The notes below the pieces were generated by a model. The model was given only the letters and a program-made list of their open reading frames with translations. It did no database searches and was not told the DNA's origin. Of a stretch of 64,000 nucleotides of DNA, positions 16,515-25,484 are shown piece by piece. The stretch's first letter is position 1; every line of letters starts with the position of its first letter. The DNA lies in assembly GCA_965247255.1 (NCBI GenBank), contig CBDFGS010000011.1:1-64000 (forward strand), read 5' to 3'. The translations under genes were made by a program, and so were the position numbers. The DNA is from CBDFGS01 sp965247255 (lineage in GTDB: Bacteria; Chloroflexota; Dehalococcoidia; Lucifugimonadales; CAUZJF01).

Positions 16515-17702
16515 CGGCACCAGCATCTCATCGGGGGTGAGCCCTGAGTGATGGGAAGCCTGGGATATTGTCTTGGGGGTGCCGCCAGATGGCTGGTACT
16601 CGACCACGTCAGGGCCCTTCGATACGGCGATGAAGTCTCCCATCCGGCTCTTTGCCGTGGCCGATAGGTCTCCCGGGCCAAAGAGCTCCAGCTTCTCCGC
16701 TTCATCCACCGGGATCAGCATGAAGTCTTGGCCGAATCGCTCCCTGAAGCGCTGGGCTGCACCACCCTCGGCCCCTCTCCGGACATGTAGAAACAGCACC
16801 CGCGCATCCCCGGAAGGCGGGAATCGGAGTGTGTCCATGATGTTGTCGTTTGATCCGACGCGGTGCCTGGCGCTCCGCGGTATGTCCAGAAAACCGTGGT
16901 CGGCGCTGAGCACTATTCGTCCGCTACCCGCGAGACCGCGCCACAGCCGCTCCAACTGCCGGTCCAGCTCGTGAAGGGCTGCGCGCGTCTCCGGATGCCG
17001 CGATCCGTAGGCATGGGCCACGGCGTCGATCCGGTGAGCGTAAAGATAGGTGTACGTAGGACCGGTCGCCCGATGCACCCTCTCGACCACCGCTGTCACC
17101 GCTTCGCGGAGGCTCTTGAACCCAACCCTCTGACGCCCGCCGGATATGTACAACGAATACACGCTGTCGACGAAGGCCTCAGGGAGAAACATCAGCGTGT
17201 CTCGTGGGATCCGGGATACAAGGGACGCCACAGGGAATGCCGTCTCCGGCTCAACGCCGAGGTCTGCTAACGACCGGCCGTCCGAGCGTCTGACAAACTG
17301 GAGGATTACCGCGGCTCCTCCGATCTCACCAAGATGCGTCCACCATCCCGTGACTGCGTGGCTATTGGGCCACGCGCCAGTGGCGATTGATGTGAGTGCG
17401 GTCGCGGTGGTGCTGGGGAAAACCGTGGTGAGCTCGGCAGCCTCATGTGATGCCAGGAACGAGTCGCTGGGGAGCTGCTGAATTAGACTCTTTCCAAGGC
17501 CATCTACTATGATGAAGATGAGGTGATCGGAGCGGCCGATAAGGTCGCTGAGCTTGTCTGAGCCTGGTGTCGGCTGAACGTCCGGGGCGCCGGCAACACG
17601 GGCGGCGGCCCGAGAAAGGTCGACGATGCTCAGCCCCCCAACGGAGGGGCGAACCAGCGACCCATCTGCGAACGCGGCAAGCAGCCTGTCCACATCACTC
17701 AT
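16500..17702 (-). CDS. Alkaline-phosphatase-fold phosphodiesterase/nucleotide pyrophosphatase-like hydrolase
   Basis: About 400 residues from MSDVDRLLAAF. The frame opens 43 codons earlier, but that part is not conserved-looking. Metal-site motifs of the alkaline phosphatase superfamily are present: LIFIIVDGLGKS (first Asp) near residue 62, VFPSTTATALTS (Ser/Thr nucleophile) near 95, AHRIDAVAHAYG near 220, LSADHGFLDIP near 265 and SHHSGLTPDEMLVPL near the end. This set fits type I phosphodiesterase/nucleotide pyrophosphatases that hydrolyse phosphate diesters. No signal peptide, so probably cytosolic. Substrate unknown. Divergent from the GlnE-like gene. Confidence 0.8.
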   Translation of the reverse strand: MSDVDRLLAAFADGSLVRPSVGGLSIVDLSRAAARVAGAPDVQPTPGSDKLSDLIGRSDHLIFIIVDGLGKSLIQQLPSDSFLASHEAAELTTVFPSTTATALTSIATGAWPNSHAVTGWWTHLGEIGGAAVILQFVRRSDGRSLADLGVEPETAFPVASLVSRIPRDTLMFLPEAFVDSVYSLYISGGRQRVGFKSLREAVTAVVERVHRATGPTYTYLYAHRIDAVAHAYGSRHPETRAALHELDRQLERLWRGLAGSGRIVLSADHGFLDIPRSARHRVGSNDNIMDTLRFPPSGDARVLFLHVRRGAEGGAAQRFRERFGQDFMLIPVDEAEKLELFGPGDLSATAKSRMGDFIAVSKGPDVVEYQPSGGTPKTISQASHHSGLTPDEMLVPLILA

Positions 17703-17854
17703 GTATGAGGCTTCCCCCAAGGGTAATCGGGGCGCTATCGGGCCGGCCTCCGGCCCAATCTGAGGTCCGGCCACCTGTGTAATGCGTACAACACATTCGT
17801 CCCGCCCCGGCAAATCGGTCTTCCCCCACATTCACCGGTCCAGGAGGACTCCTC

Positions 17855-20029
17855 GTGTCATCTCGTGACACCGTGAGCCCCGAAGCCATCCGCGCTCAAC
17901 TCGGGGACGTTTATGACCGTTTTGCGCCAAAGGAGCAGCTCCTCCACGCGAAACTGCTCCAATCTATCGTGCGGCCTGAGGACATCGCAGTCGAGGTGGA
18001 AGGGTCGAGCGGCGAGCGCTCGGTCGTGACGGTGTGCACCTCGGACAGGGTGGGAGCCCTGTCCATCATAGCAGGGCTGTTTACGGTGTACGGACTGGAC
18101 ATCGCCCGTGCGGACCTCTTCACGCTTCACTTCCCCTCCCCTCGCGGCTCCAAGCCTTTCAGGTCGCCACGGAGGCGAGAGCGGCACGGCTTCTCGCTAA
18201 CGAGTCAGCCCACGACGAAGATACTGGACATATTCGAGGTGCGCGTTCCCGAAGCTGCTGCTGAATTGGAGCTTTGGCGCCGGTTTCGGAAGGACCTCTC
18301 GTCCCGGGTTGGGCGTTTGGTGGCAGAAGGGCCCGATATCGTCAGGGATGAGGTTATAGACGGATTTAGCGCGGGCATTCGGCGGCCGAGGGACGGGGAC
18401 GGCCAACTCCTGCCTATCAAGATCGAAGTCTCCAACGAAGTGTCCTCGATCTACACTCAGCTTAGCGTCCGGTCTACGGACACCGTGGGGTTCCTCTTCG
18501 CGCTCGCGAACGCGCTTACGATGGCCCGAGTCAACATCGAGCGGGCGGAGATTCGGACTGTCGGGGGAGAGGCGCGAGACACATTCTGGCTCACCGACTA
18601 CAGAGGACGCAAGATCACCGACCGGCATCGCATCGACGAGCTGAGGTTCGCGACGGCGCTGATCAAACACTTCACGTACCTTCTGCCGCGGTCCGCTAAC
18701 CCTGCGCAGGCCTTGCACCAGTTTCACGCGCTGACCCAGCAGGTCCTGTCCCGCGCCAATTGGACCAGTGAGCTCCTCGATCTGGAGTCTCCAGCGGTGC
18801 TCGAGACCCTCACCGACCTCTTGGGGCGGAGCCAGTTCCTCTGGGAAGACTTCCTTCGGATGCAACACGAAAACCTTTTCCCGGTCCTCGTAGAGGCGCC
18901 GCTGCTTGAGGAACAGAGGTCCAAGAAACAGCTCCAAGAAGCCGTCGATGAAGGCCTGTTCAAGAGCCCAAAGTACGAAGACCAGGTCCTTGAATTGAAC
19001 AGGTTCAAGGACCGTGAGATGTTTCGGATAGACCTGAGGCACATAACCCATCGCATCGGTTTTCGTAGCTTCTCTGAGGAGCTGACGGACCTGGCCGAGA
19101 TTGTGGTTGAGAAGGCCGCGGACCTATCGAAGACCAAGCTTAGTGGCTGGCTCCCAGCCACTGTGCTAGAGAACGGCGAGTCTTCCTCGTTCTGCATTTG
19201 CGCGCTGGGGAAGTTCGGCGGCCGCGAACTGGGCTACGGTTCAGACATAGAGCTCGTTCTCGTCTACGATGAGGAGGGAAAGAGGACGGCAGAGGCCTCA
19301 CGCTTCTTTCGCGAGCTTGTCAGCGAGCTGACAGAGACTATAGTTGCGAGGCAAAAGGGTATTTTTGAGATCGATATGCGTTTGCGGCCGCATGGGACAG
19401 CGGGGGCCCTCGCCACGAGTCTTGGCGGATTCAGGCAATACTACACGGAGGCCGGACCAGCCCGACAATTCGAGCGTCTTGCGCTCGTAAAGCTGCGTCC
19501 TGTTACCGGCAGTGCGACCCTTGGCCGTCGGGTGGTTGAGGCGAGGGACGCTTTCGTCTACTCAGGCACGCCCGTGGACCTAGGGAACATCCAGCACCTC
19601 AGGCGGCGTCAGGCCTCGGAGCTCGTACCTGCAGGAGCCGTGAGTGCGAAATACAGCCCCGGCGGGCTGGTCGACCTCGAGTATTTTGTCCAGGCGATGC
19701 AAATCGAGGCCGGCCATATGGACCCTGCTGTTCGAGTTACGGGGACAGTGGAAGCTCTTGACCGCCTGGCCGAGGGGGGACACGTTCCTACAGACCAGGC
19801 CAGGGAGATCAGCGAGGCCTACCAGTTCCAACGGCGTCTCATAGACGCGTTGCGCGTGGTGCGCGGCCACGCCAAAGACCTGACTGTCCCCACGGCGGAA
19901 TCCCGAGAGTCAGGATACCTGGCGAAGGGACTGGGCTTTCAATCCAGCGCTGAGCTGCACGCCGCGATCGCTGAGCGCATGGGCATGGCAAGCGGGATGT
20001 GGAAACGAGGAATGCCCTCAGCCACGTGA
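17855..20029 (+). CDS. ACT-ACT-GlnE fusion: glutamine synthetase adenylyltransferase-like enzyme
   Basis: A 724-residue protein starting at a GTG with GGAGGA 6 bases upstream. Residues 56-92 and 200-255 form two ACT-type ligand-binding domains (VCTSDRVGALSIIAGLFTVY and LSVRSTDTVGFLFALANALT), as found in GlnD. Residues 440-560 form a GlnE-type nucleotidyltransferase with the metal-binding signature LGKFGGRELGYGSDIEL, then DMRLRPHG and RLALVKLRPV. A helical GlnE C-terminal domain follows (GLVDLEYFVQAMQI). Classical GlnE has two catalytic halves and no ACT domain. The likely job is adenylylation of glutamine synthetase, or of another target, directly controlled by a small ligand. No glnA or glnB lies in the window. 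Confidence 0.75.
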   Translation: MSSRDTVSPEAIRAQLGDVYDRFAPKEQLLHAKLLQSIVRPEDIAVEVEGSSGERSVVTVCTSDRVGALSIIAGLFTVYGLDIARADLFTLHFPSPRGSKPFRSPRRRERHGFSLTSQPTTKILDIFEVRVPEAAAELELWRRFRKDLSSRVGRLVAEGPDIVRDEVIDGFSAGIRRPRDGDGQLLPIKIEVSNEVSSIYTQLSVRSTDTVGFLFALANALTMARVNIERAEIRTVGGEARDTFWLTDYRGRKITDRHRIDELRFATALIKHFTYLLPRSANPAQALHQFHALTQQVLSRANWTSELLDLESPAVLETLTDLLGRSQFLWEDFLRMQHENLFPVLVEAPLLEEQRSKKQLQEAVDEGLFKSPKYEDQVLELNRFKDREMFRIDLRHITHRIGFRSFSEELTDLAEIVVEKAADLSKTKLSGWLPATVLENGESSSFCICALGKFGGRELGYGSDIELVLVYDEEGKRTAEASRFFRELVSELTETIVARQKGIFEIDMRLRPHGTAGALATSLGGFRQYYTEAGPARQFERLALVKLRPVTGSATLGRRVVEARDAFVYSGTPVDLGNIQHLRRRQASELVPAGAVSAKYSPGGLVDLEYFVQAMQIEAGHMDPAVRVTGTVEALDRLAEGGHVPTDQAREISEAYQFQRRLIDALRVVRGHAKDLTVPTAESRESGYLAKGLGFQSSAELHAAIAERMGMASGMWKRGMPSAT

Positions 20030-20047
20030 TGTCGATTCGGCCGGTCA

Positions 20048-20090
20048 TCAGCGCGATGAGGCTGCCTCGGGCGGGACGCCATCGCGCTGA
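20048..20090. terminator. Bidirectional terminator-like hairpin
   Basis: TCAGCGCGATG at 20048-20058 and CATCGCGCTGA at 20080-20090 are perfectly complementary over 11 bp with a 21-base loop. The hairpin lies between two convergent genes, where a shared terminator is expected. There is no clear T-run on either side. Confidence 0.45.
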
Positions 20091-20098
20091 GGGACGAG

Positions 20099-21208
20099 CT
20101 AATCGCCCGGCTTCTGGACTGTGGCGGAGGCAGCGTACGAGATTGGCTGCCAACGCAGGGCAAGCCCGACCGCCAAAAGCACCAAAAGAGCACCAGCCGC
20201 CGTGAACGCAGCGGTAAGCTCAGTTGTGGCTCTCGTCGTCACCAGGTGCGACGGGACGTCGGCGAAGACCTCGAGCAGCTCCTCGGCACTTTCGGCAACG
20301 TAGTACTCGGCGTCCGTCATCATGGCAACCTGCTGCAACGTGCTCTCGTCCAGCCCGAAGCCCCGGCCACGCCGGAAACCTCCGCGGAATCCTCCGCGAA
20401 ATCCTCCACGGCGAAAACCTTCACCGAACTCGATTCCCCCGAGCTGCTCCGGAGTGCACCTGAAGACCGACCCTTGAGGCGTGCCGTATCCGATGGTATA
20501 TACGCGAACGCCTCGATCGGCGGCTGCCTGGGCGGCGTCCAGAGGGTACACCCCGCTGTTGCTGGCCCCGTCCGTCAAGAGAACGATGAAGTCGGGCTGG
20601 TGTGTCCCATCCACCGCGGGACCGGGAGCGCCTTCGGACGGCCGCATGAACACCCTCACCGGCGCTACGTCCGCATTGACCTCCGCGATGGCATCGAGGG
20701 AACGCACGATGGCGCTGCCGACCGCGGTGCGGTATGCGGCCGTCAGGCCGCGTACGGCCTCGAGCAGCACATCCTTATCGGCCGTCGGCGGCACTATCAG
20801 CTCAGCAAATCCGGCAAAAGCAACCAGGCCAATCCGCGTATCCGGGTCTTGATTGCGGATGAAGGTCTCAGCCGATTCCTGGGCGACCGTCAGACGGTTA
20901 GGCTCGATGTCGGTGTTGCACATACTAAGTGAGACATCCAGAGCCAACACGATGTTCGATTGGCTCGACGTGACGTTACGGGTTACAACGGGGCGCGCTA
21001 GAGCCAGAACCAGGCTTGCCAGCGCGAGCAGGAACAGCGCGAACGGCAGGTGGCGTCGCCAAGCCGAGCGGCCGGGCTGTGCCTCGCGGATGAGCGAGAG
21101 GCTCGAGTAATGGACGGCATACCGCTTACGTCGCTTCAGGACCCACACGTACGCAAGGACGATTAGGGGGACCAAGCCCATCAGGAACAAGAACGCAGGC
21201 CAGAGCAT
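20099..21208 (-). CDS. VWA-domain membrane protein (BatA/BatB type) with Arg-Gly-Phe repeats
   Basis: About 369 residues starting at MLWPAFLFLMGL; the open frame extends 30 codons further but without signal. Two N-terminal helices (about 4-25 and 50-75) and one C-terminal helix near 335-355 bracket a von Willebrand A domain. The metal-ion site is seen as LDVSLSM (DxSxS) near residue 95 and LLTDGASNSG near 215. An insert near 260-282 consists of repeated FRGGF/FRRG units, which is unusual. Last gene of the HtrA-MoxR-DUF58-VWA-VWA operon. Such pairs are thought to help MoxR ATPases assemble or protect envelope complexes. Confidence 0.8.
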   Translation of the reverse strand: MLWPAFLFLMGLVPLIVLAYVWVLKRRKRYAVHYSSLSLIREAQPGRSAWRRHLPFALFLLALASLVLALARPVVTRNVTSSQSNIVLALDVSLSMCNTDIEPNRLTVAQESAETFIRNQDPDTRIGLVAFAGFAELIVPPTADKDVLLEAVRGLTAAYRTAVGSAIVRSLDAIAEVNADVAPVRVFMRPSEGAPGPAVDGTHQPDFIVLLTDGASNSGVYPLDAAQAAADRGVRVYTIGYGTPQGSVFRCTPEQLGGIEFGEGFRRGGFRGGFRGGFRRGRGFGLDESTLQQVAMMTDAEYYVAESAEELLEVFADVPSHLVTTRATTELTAAFTAAGALLVLLAVGLALRWQPISYAASATVQKPGD

Positions 21209-21227
21209 ACCTTCTATCGACCTCTCT

Positions 21228-22235
21228 TCATGGAATTCGGCCGAACCAAAACAGCGATAGTCCGCCACCGACCAGCAGCACCAGCGCGCTGGCGCCACCG
21301 AGAATCGACGTCACCTCTATCTCTTGCGGCTTCACCGCAAACCTGGTGTTCAGATTCTCGTAGATTGCGCTAAGCTCATCGGCGTTCGCCGCCGTGAAGT
21401 ATTCGCCCTCCGTCAGGAGCGCGATCTCCTGCAGGGCGCTCTCATCCAGCTGTGTAAACACGTTAAATCCATCTATCTCGAGCGTCGCGCCCGCTGGGCT
21501 TCCTACCCCTACAGTATAGATCCGAACACCCTGCTCGATAGCCTCCTGTGCAGCCTCCAAAGGATCGAGTTCAGATGTGTTCTCCCCATCTGTAACCACA
21601 ACGATGATGGCGGCTTCGAACGCCCCTCGTGGCTGCGGCGCATCGTCAGGTTGCTCACTTCCGGACACACTCGGTCCGGCGCTAGGAACATCGGTAACGG
21701 CATGAAGAGCGGCTTGGATGCCGTGTGCCAGCGACGTACCGCTCTGCGGTACCAGGCGGTCGATCGCTGCATCTATCGCCTGCCTGTCGTCGGTCGGCGT
21801 TTGTACCACCAGTCCCCCCTCGCTAAACGCGACCACGCCGATCTTGATATGGCTGGGCTGCCGTTCGACGAAGGCATGTGCCGCCGTTTTGGCGGCGTCC
21901 ATTCGCGTCGGTTCCAGGTCGTCGGCCCCCATGCTGGCCGACACGTCGAACGCCAGCATAACGATGCCCTCCATCTCCGGCAGTAAGAGCATCATCTGCG
22001 GCCGGGCCGTCGCCACAAGCAAGAGCGCTATCCCAAACAAAAGGACGATCGCCGGGATGTGGCGTCGCCGCCCGGGAAGCCCGGCGCCGCCGCCGTCTCG
22101 AACGAGACCCAGCGTCCCCAGGTGGGCGGCGTCGCGCTGCCTTCGATGGTGAAGGCGCCGGTAAACGAGCACGCTCGCAGGGACGAGCAGCAAGAGTATC
22201 AGCAGCCACGGCCATATGAATGACAAGGATGACAC
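21228..22235 (-). CDS. VWA-domain membrane protein (BatA type)
   Basis: About 335 residues. A GTG at 22235, 4 bases after the DUF58 stop, is the likely start; the frame opens at 22280 inside the DUF58 gene. Two N-terminal transmembrane helices (FIWPWLLILLLLVPASVLV and IPAIVLLFGIALLLVA) precede a von Willebrand A domain with an intact metal site: AFDVSASMGADDL near 95 and VVTDGENTS near 215. A C-terminal helix follows (GGASALVLLVGGGLSLFWF). Partner of the VWA protein at 20099. Together they probably form membrane adaptors for the MoxR ATPase encoded upstream. Confidence 0.82.
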   Translation of the reverse strand: MSSLSFIWPWLLILLLLVPASVLVYRRLHHRRQRDAAHLGTLGLVRDGGGAGLPGRRRHIPAIVLLFGIALLLVATARPQMMLLLPEMEGIVMLAFDVSASMGADDLEPTRMDAAKTAAHAFVERQPSHIKIGVVAFSEGGLVVQTPTDDRQAIDAAIDRLVPQSGTSLAHGIQAALHAVTDVPSAGPSVSGSEQPDDAPQPRGAFEAAIIVVVTDGENTSELDPLEAAQEAIEQGVRIYTVGVGSPAGATLEIDGFNVFTQLDESALQEIALLTEGEYFTAANADELSAIYENLNTRFAVKPQEIEVTSILGGASALVLLVGGGLSLFWFGRIP

Positions 22236-22239
22236 CCCG

Positions 22240-23163
22240 CTACCGCCGCTGCCGCGGGATTCGCTTGCGCAGCGTGGCAAACCGCAAGATGGCCGGCACC
22301 AAGTCCTCTTCCGTGGACAGCGACAAGGGGACCACCCCGGCCCTTGCGAAAGTATCGCTCATCTCCGCTTCACGGCGCTGGGCCGCCTCGTTGAATCGCC
22401 GGCGCAGCTTCTTGTCGCGCGTGTCGACCGTGAGTTGCTCGCCCGTCTCCGAGTCTTCCACCAGGATGATTCCAGCATCGGGCAACTCCACTTCTCGGGG
22501 GTCCCAGAGTCGGACCGGGAGCAGGTCGTGGCGCTGGCTAAGCAGTTTTAGCGGCCGAGCCCAACCGGGCAAGCAGACGAAATCGGAGACCAGGAAAACG
22601 AGGGACGGCCTCTTGATGGCATTGACCGCGGTCTCGAGCAGAGGCGTCAGGTCCGTCATCGAGCCGCCGGGAGACGGCTCTCGATTCAGCAGGTCGTTGA
22701 TTAGCCGCAATACCTGGGACCGGCCGCCGCGCGGAGGGACGATCTGCTCGATACGGTTGTCGTAGAAGATTGCGCCGACGCGGTTTCCGTTGCGTGTTAG
22801 AAGGCGCATTAGCGCCGCTACGAAGTCGATCATTACGGCTTGTTTGGGTCTCTTGGGGGCGCCGAACTCCATCGAGGGGCTCAGGTCGAGCAAGAACCAC
22901 GCTCTAATTTCCCGGTCTTCCATGTATTGGCGCACATAGGGCGCGTTCATGCGTGCCGTTACGTTCCAGTCTATGGTGCGGACGTCGTCCTCCATCTGAT
23001 ACTCGCGAAGCTCCGCAAGCTCCAGGCCGCGGCCAAAAAACAGGCTGCGATAGTCCCCCTGCAGGATCCCATCGAGGCGGCGAACAACGTGCCACTCGAG
23101 GCGGCGCAGGACGCGATCAGGCGTTGCTGATTCGTTGTGTAGAACGGCTGTTTCTGTATTCAT
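22240..23163 (-). CDS. DUF58 protein
   Basis: A 307-residue protein with the DUF58 signature LELAELREYQMEDDVRTIDW near residue 47, then PYVRQYMEDRE. A degenerate VWA-like fold follows, with LLDLSPSM near residue 92 and SLVFLVSDF near 187. DUF58 proteins almost always sit beside MoxR ATPases and VWA proteins, as here. The start overlaps the end of the MoxR gene by 47 bases in another frame, indicating coupled expression. The molecular role is not established for the family; a scaffold between MoxR and the VWA membrane proteins is plausible. Confidence 0.85.
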   Translation of the reverse strand: MNTETAVLHNESATPDRVLRRLEWHVVRRLDGILQGDYRSLFFGRGLELAELREYQMEDDVRTIDWNVTARMNAPYVRQYMEDREIRAWFLLDLSPSMEFGAPKRPKQAVMIDFVAALMRLLTRNGNRVGAIFYDNRIEQIVPPRGGRSQVLRLINDLLNREPSPGGSMTDLTPLLETAVNAIKRPSLVFLVSDFVCLPGWARPLKLLSQRHDLLPVRLWDPREVELPDAGIILVEDSETGEQLTVDTRDKKLRRRFNEAAQRREAEMSDTFARAGVVPLSLSTEEDLVPAILRFATLRKRIPRQRR

Positions 23164-24142
23164 CGAGAGGTACCGTGGGTAAGTCTATCGCCTCGAGGAC
23201 CTTGCCCAGCACGTCATCGCTGCTGACGTTGTCTGAGAGCGCCTCGTAAGACAGGACCAGGCGATGCCGAATGACATCGAGGGCGACGTCGCGCATGTCC
23301 TGAGGCAGCACGTAGTCTCGTCCTCGTACAAAAGCCAACGCCCTGGCCGCCACCACGAGGTTGATAGAGGCCCGCGGACTCGCTCCGTACAGTATGTATC
23401 GCTTGAGGTCCTCGAGCCCGGAAGCCTCGGGGTCGCGGCTGGCGGTAACTACATTGACCGAGTACTCGATAAGCGCGGGGTCTACGTAGACCTTCTGGAC
23501 CTGCCGTTGCAATTCACGAAGCCGCTCGGTGTTGAGTACTTGCTGCACCGCCTGCAGCACGCCCGTCATGCGCTCCACGATCACAAACTCCTCGGTACTG
23601 CTGGGATAGCCAACGACCACCTTCAACATGAACCGGTCGACCTGTGCTTCCGGGAGGGGGTATGTTCCCTCCGACTCGATCGGGTTCTGCGTCGCCATCA
23701 CGAGGAACGGATCGGGGACCGGGAACGTCTCGCGGCCTATTGTGACCTGACGCTCCTGCATGACTTCGAGTAGAGCGCTCTGGACCTTGGCCGGAGCCCG
23801 GTTGATCTCATCGGCCAGCAGAAGATTCGTGAAGACGGGGCCGAGTGATGTGCTGAAATCGCCTGTTTTCTGATTGTAGATACGGGTGCCGATCAGGTCG
23901 GCGGGCACAAGATCGGGGGTGAATTGGATGCGATGGAACTCCCCGCCGAGCGCTTGTGATAGTGTCTTGACTGCCATCGTTTTGGCCAGACCGGGGACGC
24001 CCTCGACAAGAATGTGGCCGCCGGACAGAAGGGCAACGATCAGGCGTTCCAGGAGGTGGTCCTGCCCGACGATAATCTTCTTGACCTCGTACAACACACG
24101 CTCCATGGGTCGCGGGTTTTCGTTATTGGTCAATCCGTCCAC
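23117..24142 (-). CDS. MoxR-family AAA+ ATPase
   Basis: A 341-residue ATPase. Walker A is GVPGLAKT near residue 49, Walker B is LLLADEINRAP near 108, sensor 1 is VMATQNPIESEGTYPLPEAQ near 150, and the lid domain at the C-terminus contains GASPRASINLV. All catalytic elements are present. MoxR proteins act as chaperone-like ATPases on envelope or metal-containing complexes together with VWA partners, which are encoded immediately downstream. The gene follows the HtrA-like protease gene by about 34 bases on the same strand. Confidence 0.9.
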   Translation of the reverse strand: MDGLTNNENPRPMERVLYEVKKIIVGQDHLLERLIVALLSGGHILVEGVPGLAKTMAVKTLSQALGGEFHRIQFTPDLVPADLIGTRIYNQKTGDFSTSLGPVFTNLLLADEINRAPAKVQSALLEVMQERQVTIGRETFPVPDPFLVMATQNPIESEGTYPLPEAQVDRFMLKVVVGYPSSTEEFVIVERMTGVLQAVQQVLNTERLRELQRQVQKVYVDPALIEYSVNVVTASRDPEASGLEDLKRYILYGASPRASINLVVAARALAFVRGRDYVLPQDMRDVALDVIRHRLVLSYEALSDNVSSDDVLGKVLEAIDLPTVPLDEYRNSRSTQRISNA

Positions 24143-24176
24143 CTGTTCCGTTCGATTTACGTCTGGAGACCGAGAC

Positions 24177-25031
24177 CTACTGCGCCGGTCCGCCGGCGCC
24201 GCGCGCAGCCACGTCTATCGGTACCGCAAAGCCGATACCGATAAAGACCTTCTGTTTCGTTGGGTTGGTCAGGCCCGTTACGATGCCGATGACGTGACCG
24301 TAGCGGTTCATCAGCGGGCCGCCTGAGTTGCCGGGATTGACGGCGGCGTCGAACTGGATAAGTCCGTCCAGTCTCCGGTCGCTGCCCGTGGGCAAAAAGC
24401 TTCGGTCAAAACCTGAGATTACGCCCGCGCTCAACGAACCCGCCAGCCCCAGGGGATTCCCGACGGCGAATACTTCATCTCCAATCCGCATTCGACCGGA
24501 ACCTCCAACGGTGGCCGGCGCGAAGATTTCCGGCAGCTCGTCCGGCATCAGAACCGCTATGTCGTTCTCGGGCTGCTCGGTGACAACGGTGGCCGACGAT
24601 CGCGTGCCGTCCGCGAATATCACCTGTATCTCGATCGCGTTTTCGACATTGTGCAACGCAGTGAGGATAGCAGCCTCATTGTTGATGATCACACCGCTTC
24701 CGATGCCTACTCCGTGTTCCTCTTCATCGCTGGCACGCTCGCTGCTGAAGCTCCCCGTACGAATGATGACTAGCGAGGGCAGGACCGTCTGGTAAACCTC
24801 GGCAGAGACCGCCGGCGGCGGCGTGGCGGAAGCCATCACTTCCGCCATACTCTCCTCGACGTCATCCATGCTTACCCGGGTTGGCTCTGCTCTGACCGTG
24901 ATGTAGATAAACAAGACGAGCATCGCGGCCAGCGCCCCTGAAGCAACCGGCGCCAGCTTCCTGAGCCGCCTCCGAAACCGGTGGCGGTGTTCCAGCCACC
25001 TACGCCATCTTGAATCTGACCGGCCGCTCAT
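24177..25031 (-). CDS. Membrane-anchored trypsin-like serine protease (HtrA/DegP type without PDZ)
   Basis: A 284-residue protein. A basic N-terminus precedes one transmembrane helix at about 30-46 (SGALAAMLVLFIYITV), placing the catalytic domain outside the membrane. The triad is visible: His in ILTALHNVENA near 128, Asp in PENDIAVLM near 160 and Ser in NPGNSGGPLMNRYG near 237. HtrA family members usually carry one or two PDZ domains at the C-terminus. This one ends right after the protease domain, at residue 284. It is the first gene of the MoxR operon and may process or degrade envelope substrates. Confidence 0.82.
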   Translation of the reverse strand: MSGRSDSRWRRWLEHRHRFRRRLRKLAPVASGALAAMLVLFIYITVRAEPTRVSMDDVEESMAEVMASATPPPAVSAEVYQTVLPSLVIIRTGSFSSERASDEEEHGVGIGSGVIINNEAAILTALHNVENAIEIQVIFADGTRSSATVVTEQPENDIAVLMPDELPEIFAPATVGGSGRMRIGDEVFAVGNPLGLAGSLSAGVISGFDRSFLPTGSDRRLDGLIQFDAAVNPGNSGGPLMNRYGHVIGIVTGLTNPTKQKVFIGIGFAVPIDVAARGAGGPAQ

Positions 25032-25484
25032 GTCGTCTCAGTCTGCCTGCGACCGGGTGAGATGCAACAGGCAAATTTCCTTCCATTGAAAGATAAGGGC
25101 GCACACGCGGAGGTGATCGTCCGTCGCGAATCTCCCGCTCTCACCGCACTTTGCCGGGTAACCTTGTGCTCGCTCCCCTTGGTCGTTATAGATGGTAACG
25201 GACGGCGGCAGCTTAGGATAGCGTGGACCTCCCTAAAGACGTCGGCGATAGAAGGTAAGTCGCCCCCTCCCCGACATTTGACCGCGAGACGAGGGCGAGG
25301 GGTCAGGCCATTCCGGCCTCAAGGTCTCAGCCCTGAAACGCGTTTAAGCCCCGTGGTACCATTGTCGCAGCCGGCAGCCGCCGCGACTAAAGCGGCGTTG
25401 AAATAGGTTACCCGCGATCTCCAGATCGGTCCGCGCGCGGGGACTTTCATCAGACCCGGATTTTTGGGTTTCCGGCGGGCGTGC
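25032..25484. other. Divergent promoter region
   Basis: About 450 bases between the HtrA-like operon and the permease genes. It must carry both promoters. No convincing ORF with a ribosome binding site, no tRNA and no long repeat were seen. A GCCGC/GCGGC hairpin occurs near 25377-25396. Confidence 0.4.

Noticed and set aside
20246..20932. Plus-strand ORF opposite the VWA gene
   Set aside because: Overlaps a well-supported VWA gene with an intact metal site; no domain of its own.
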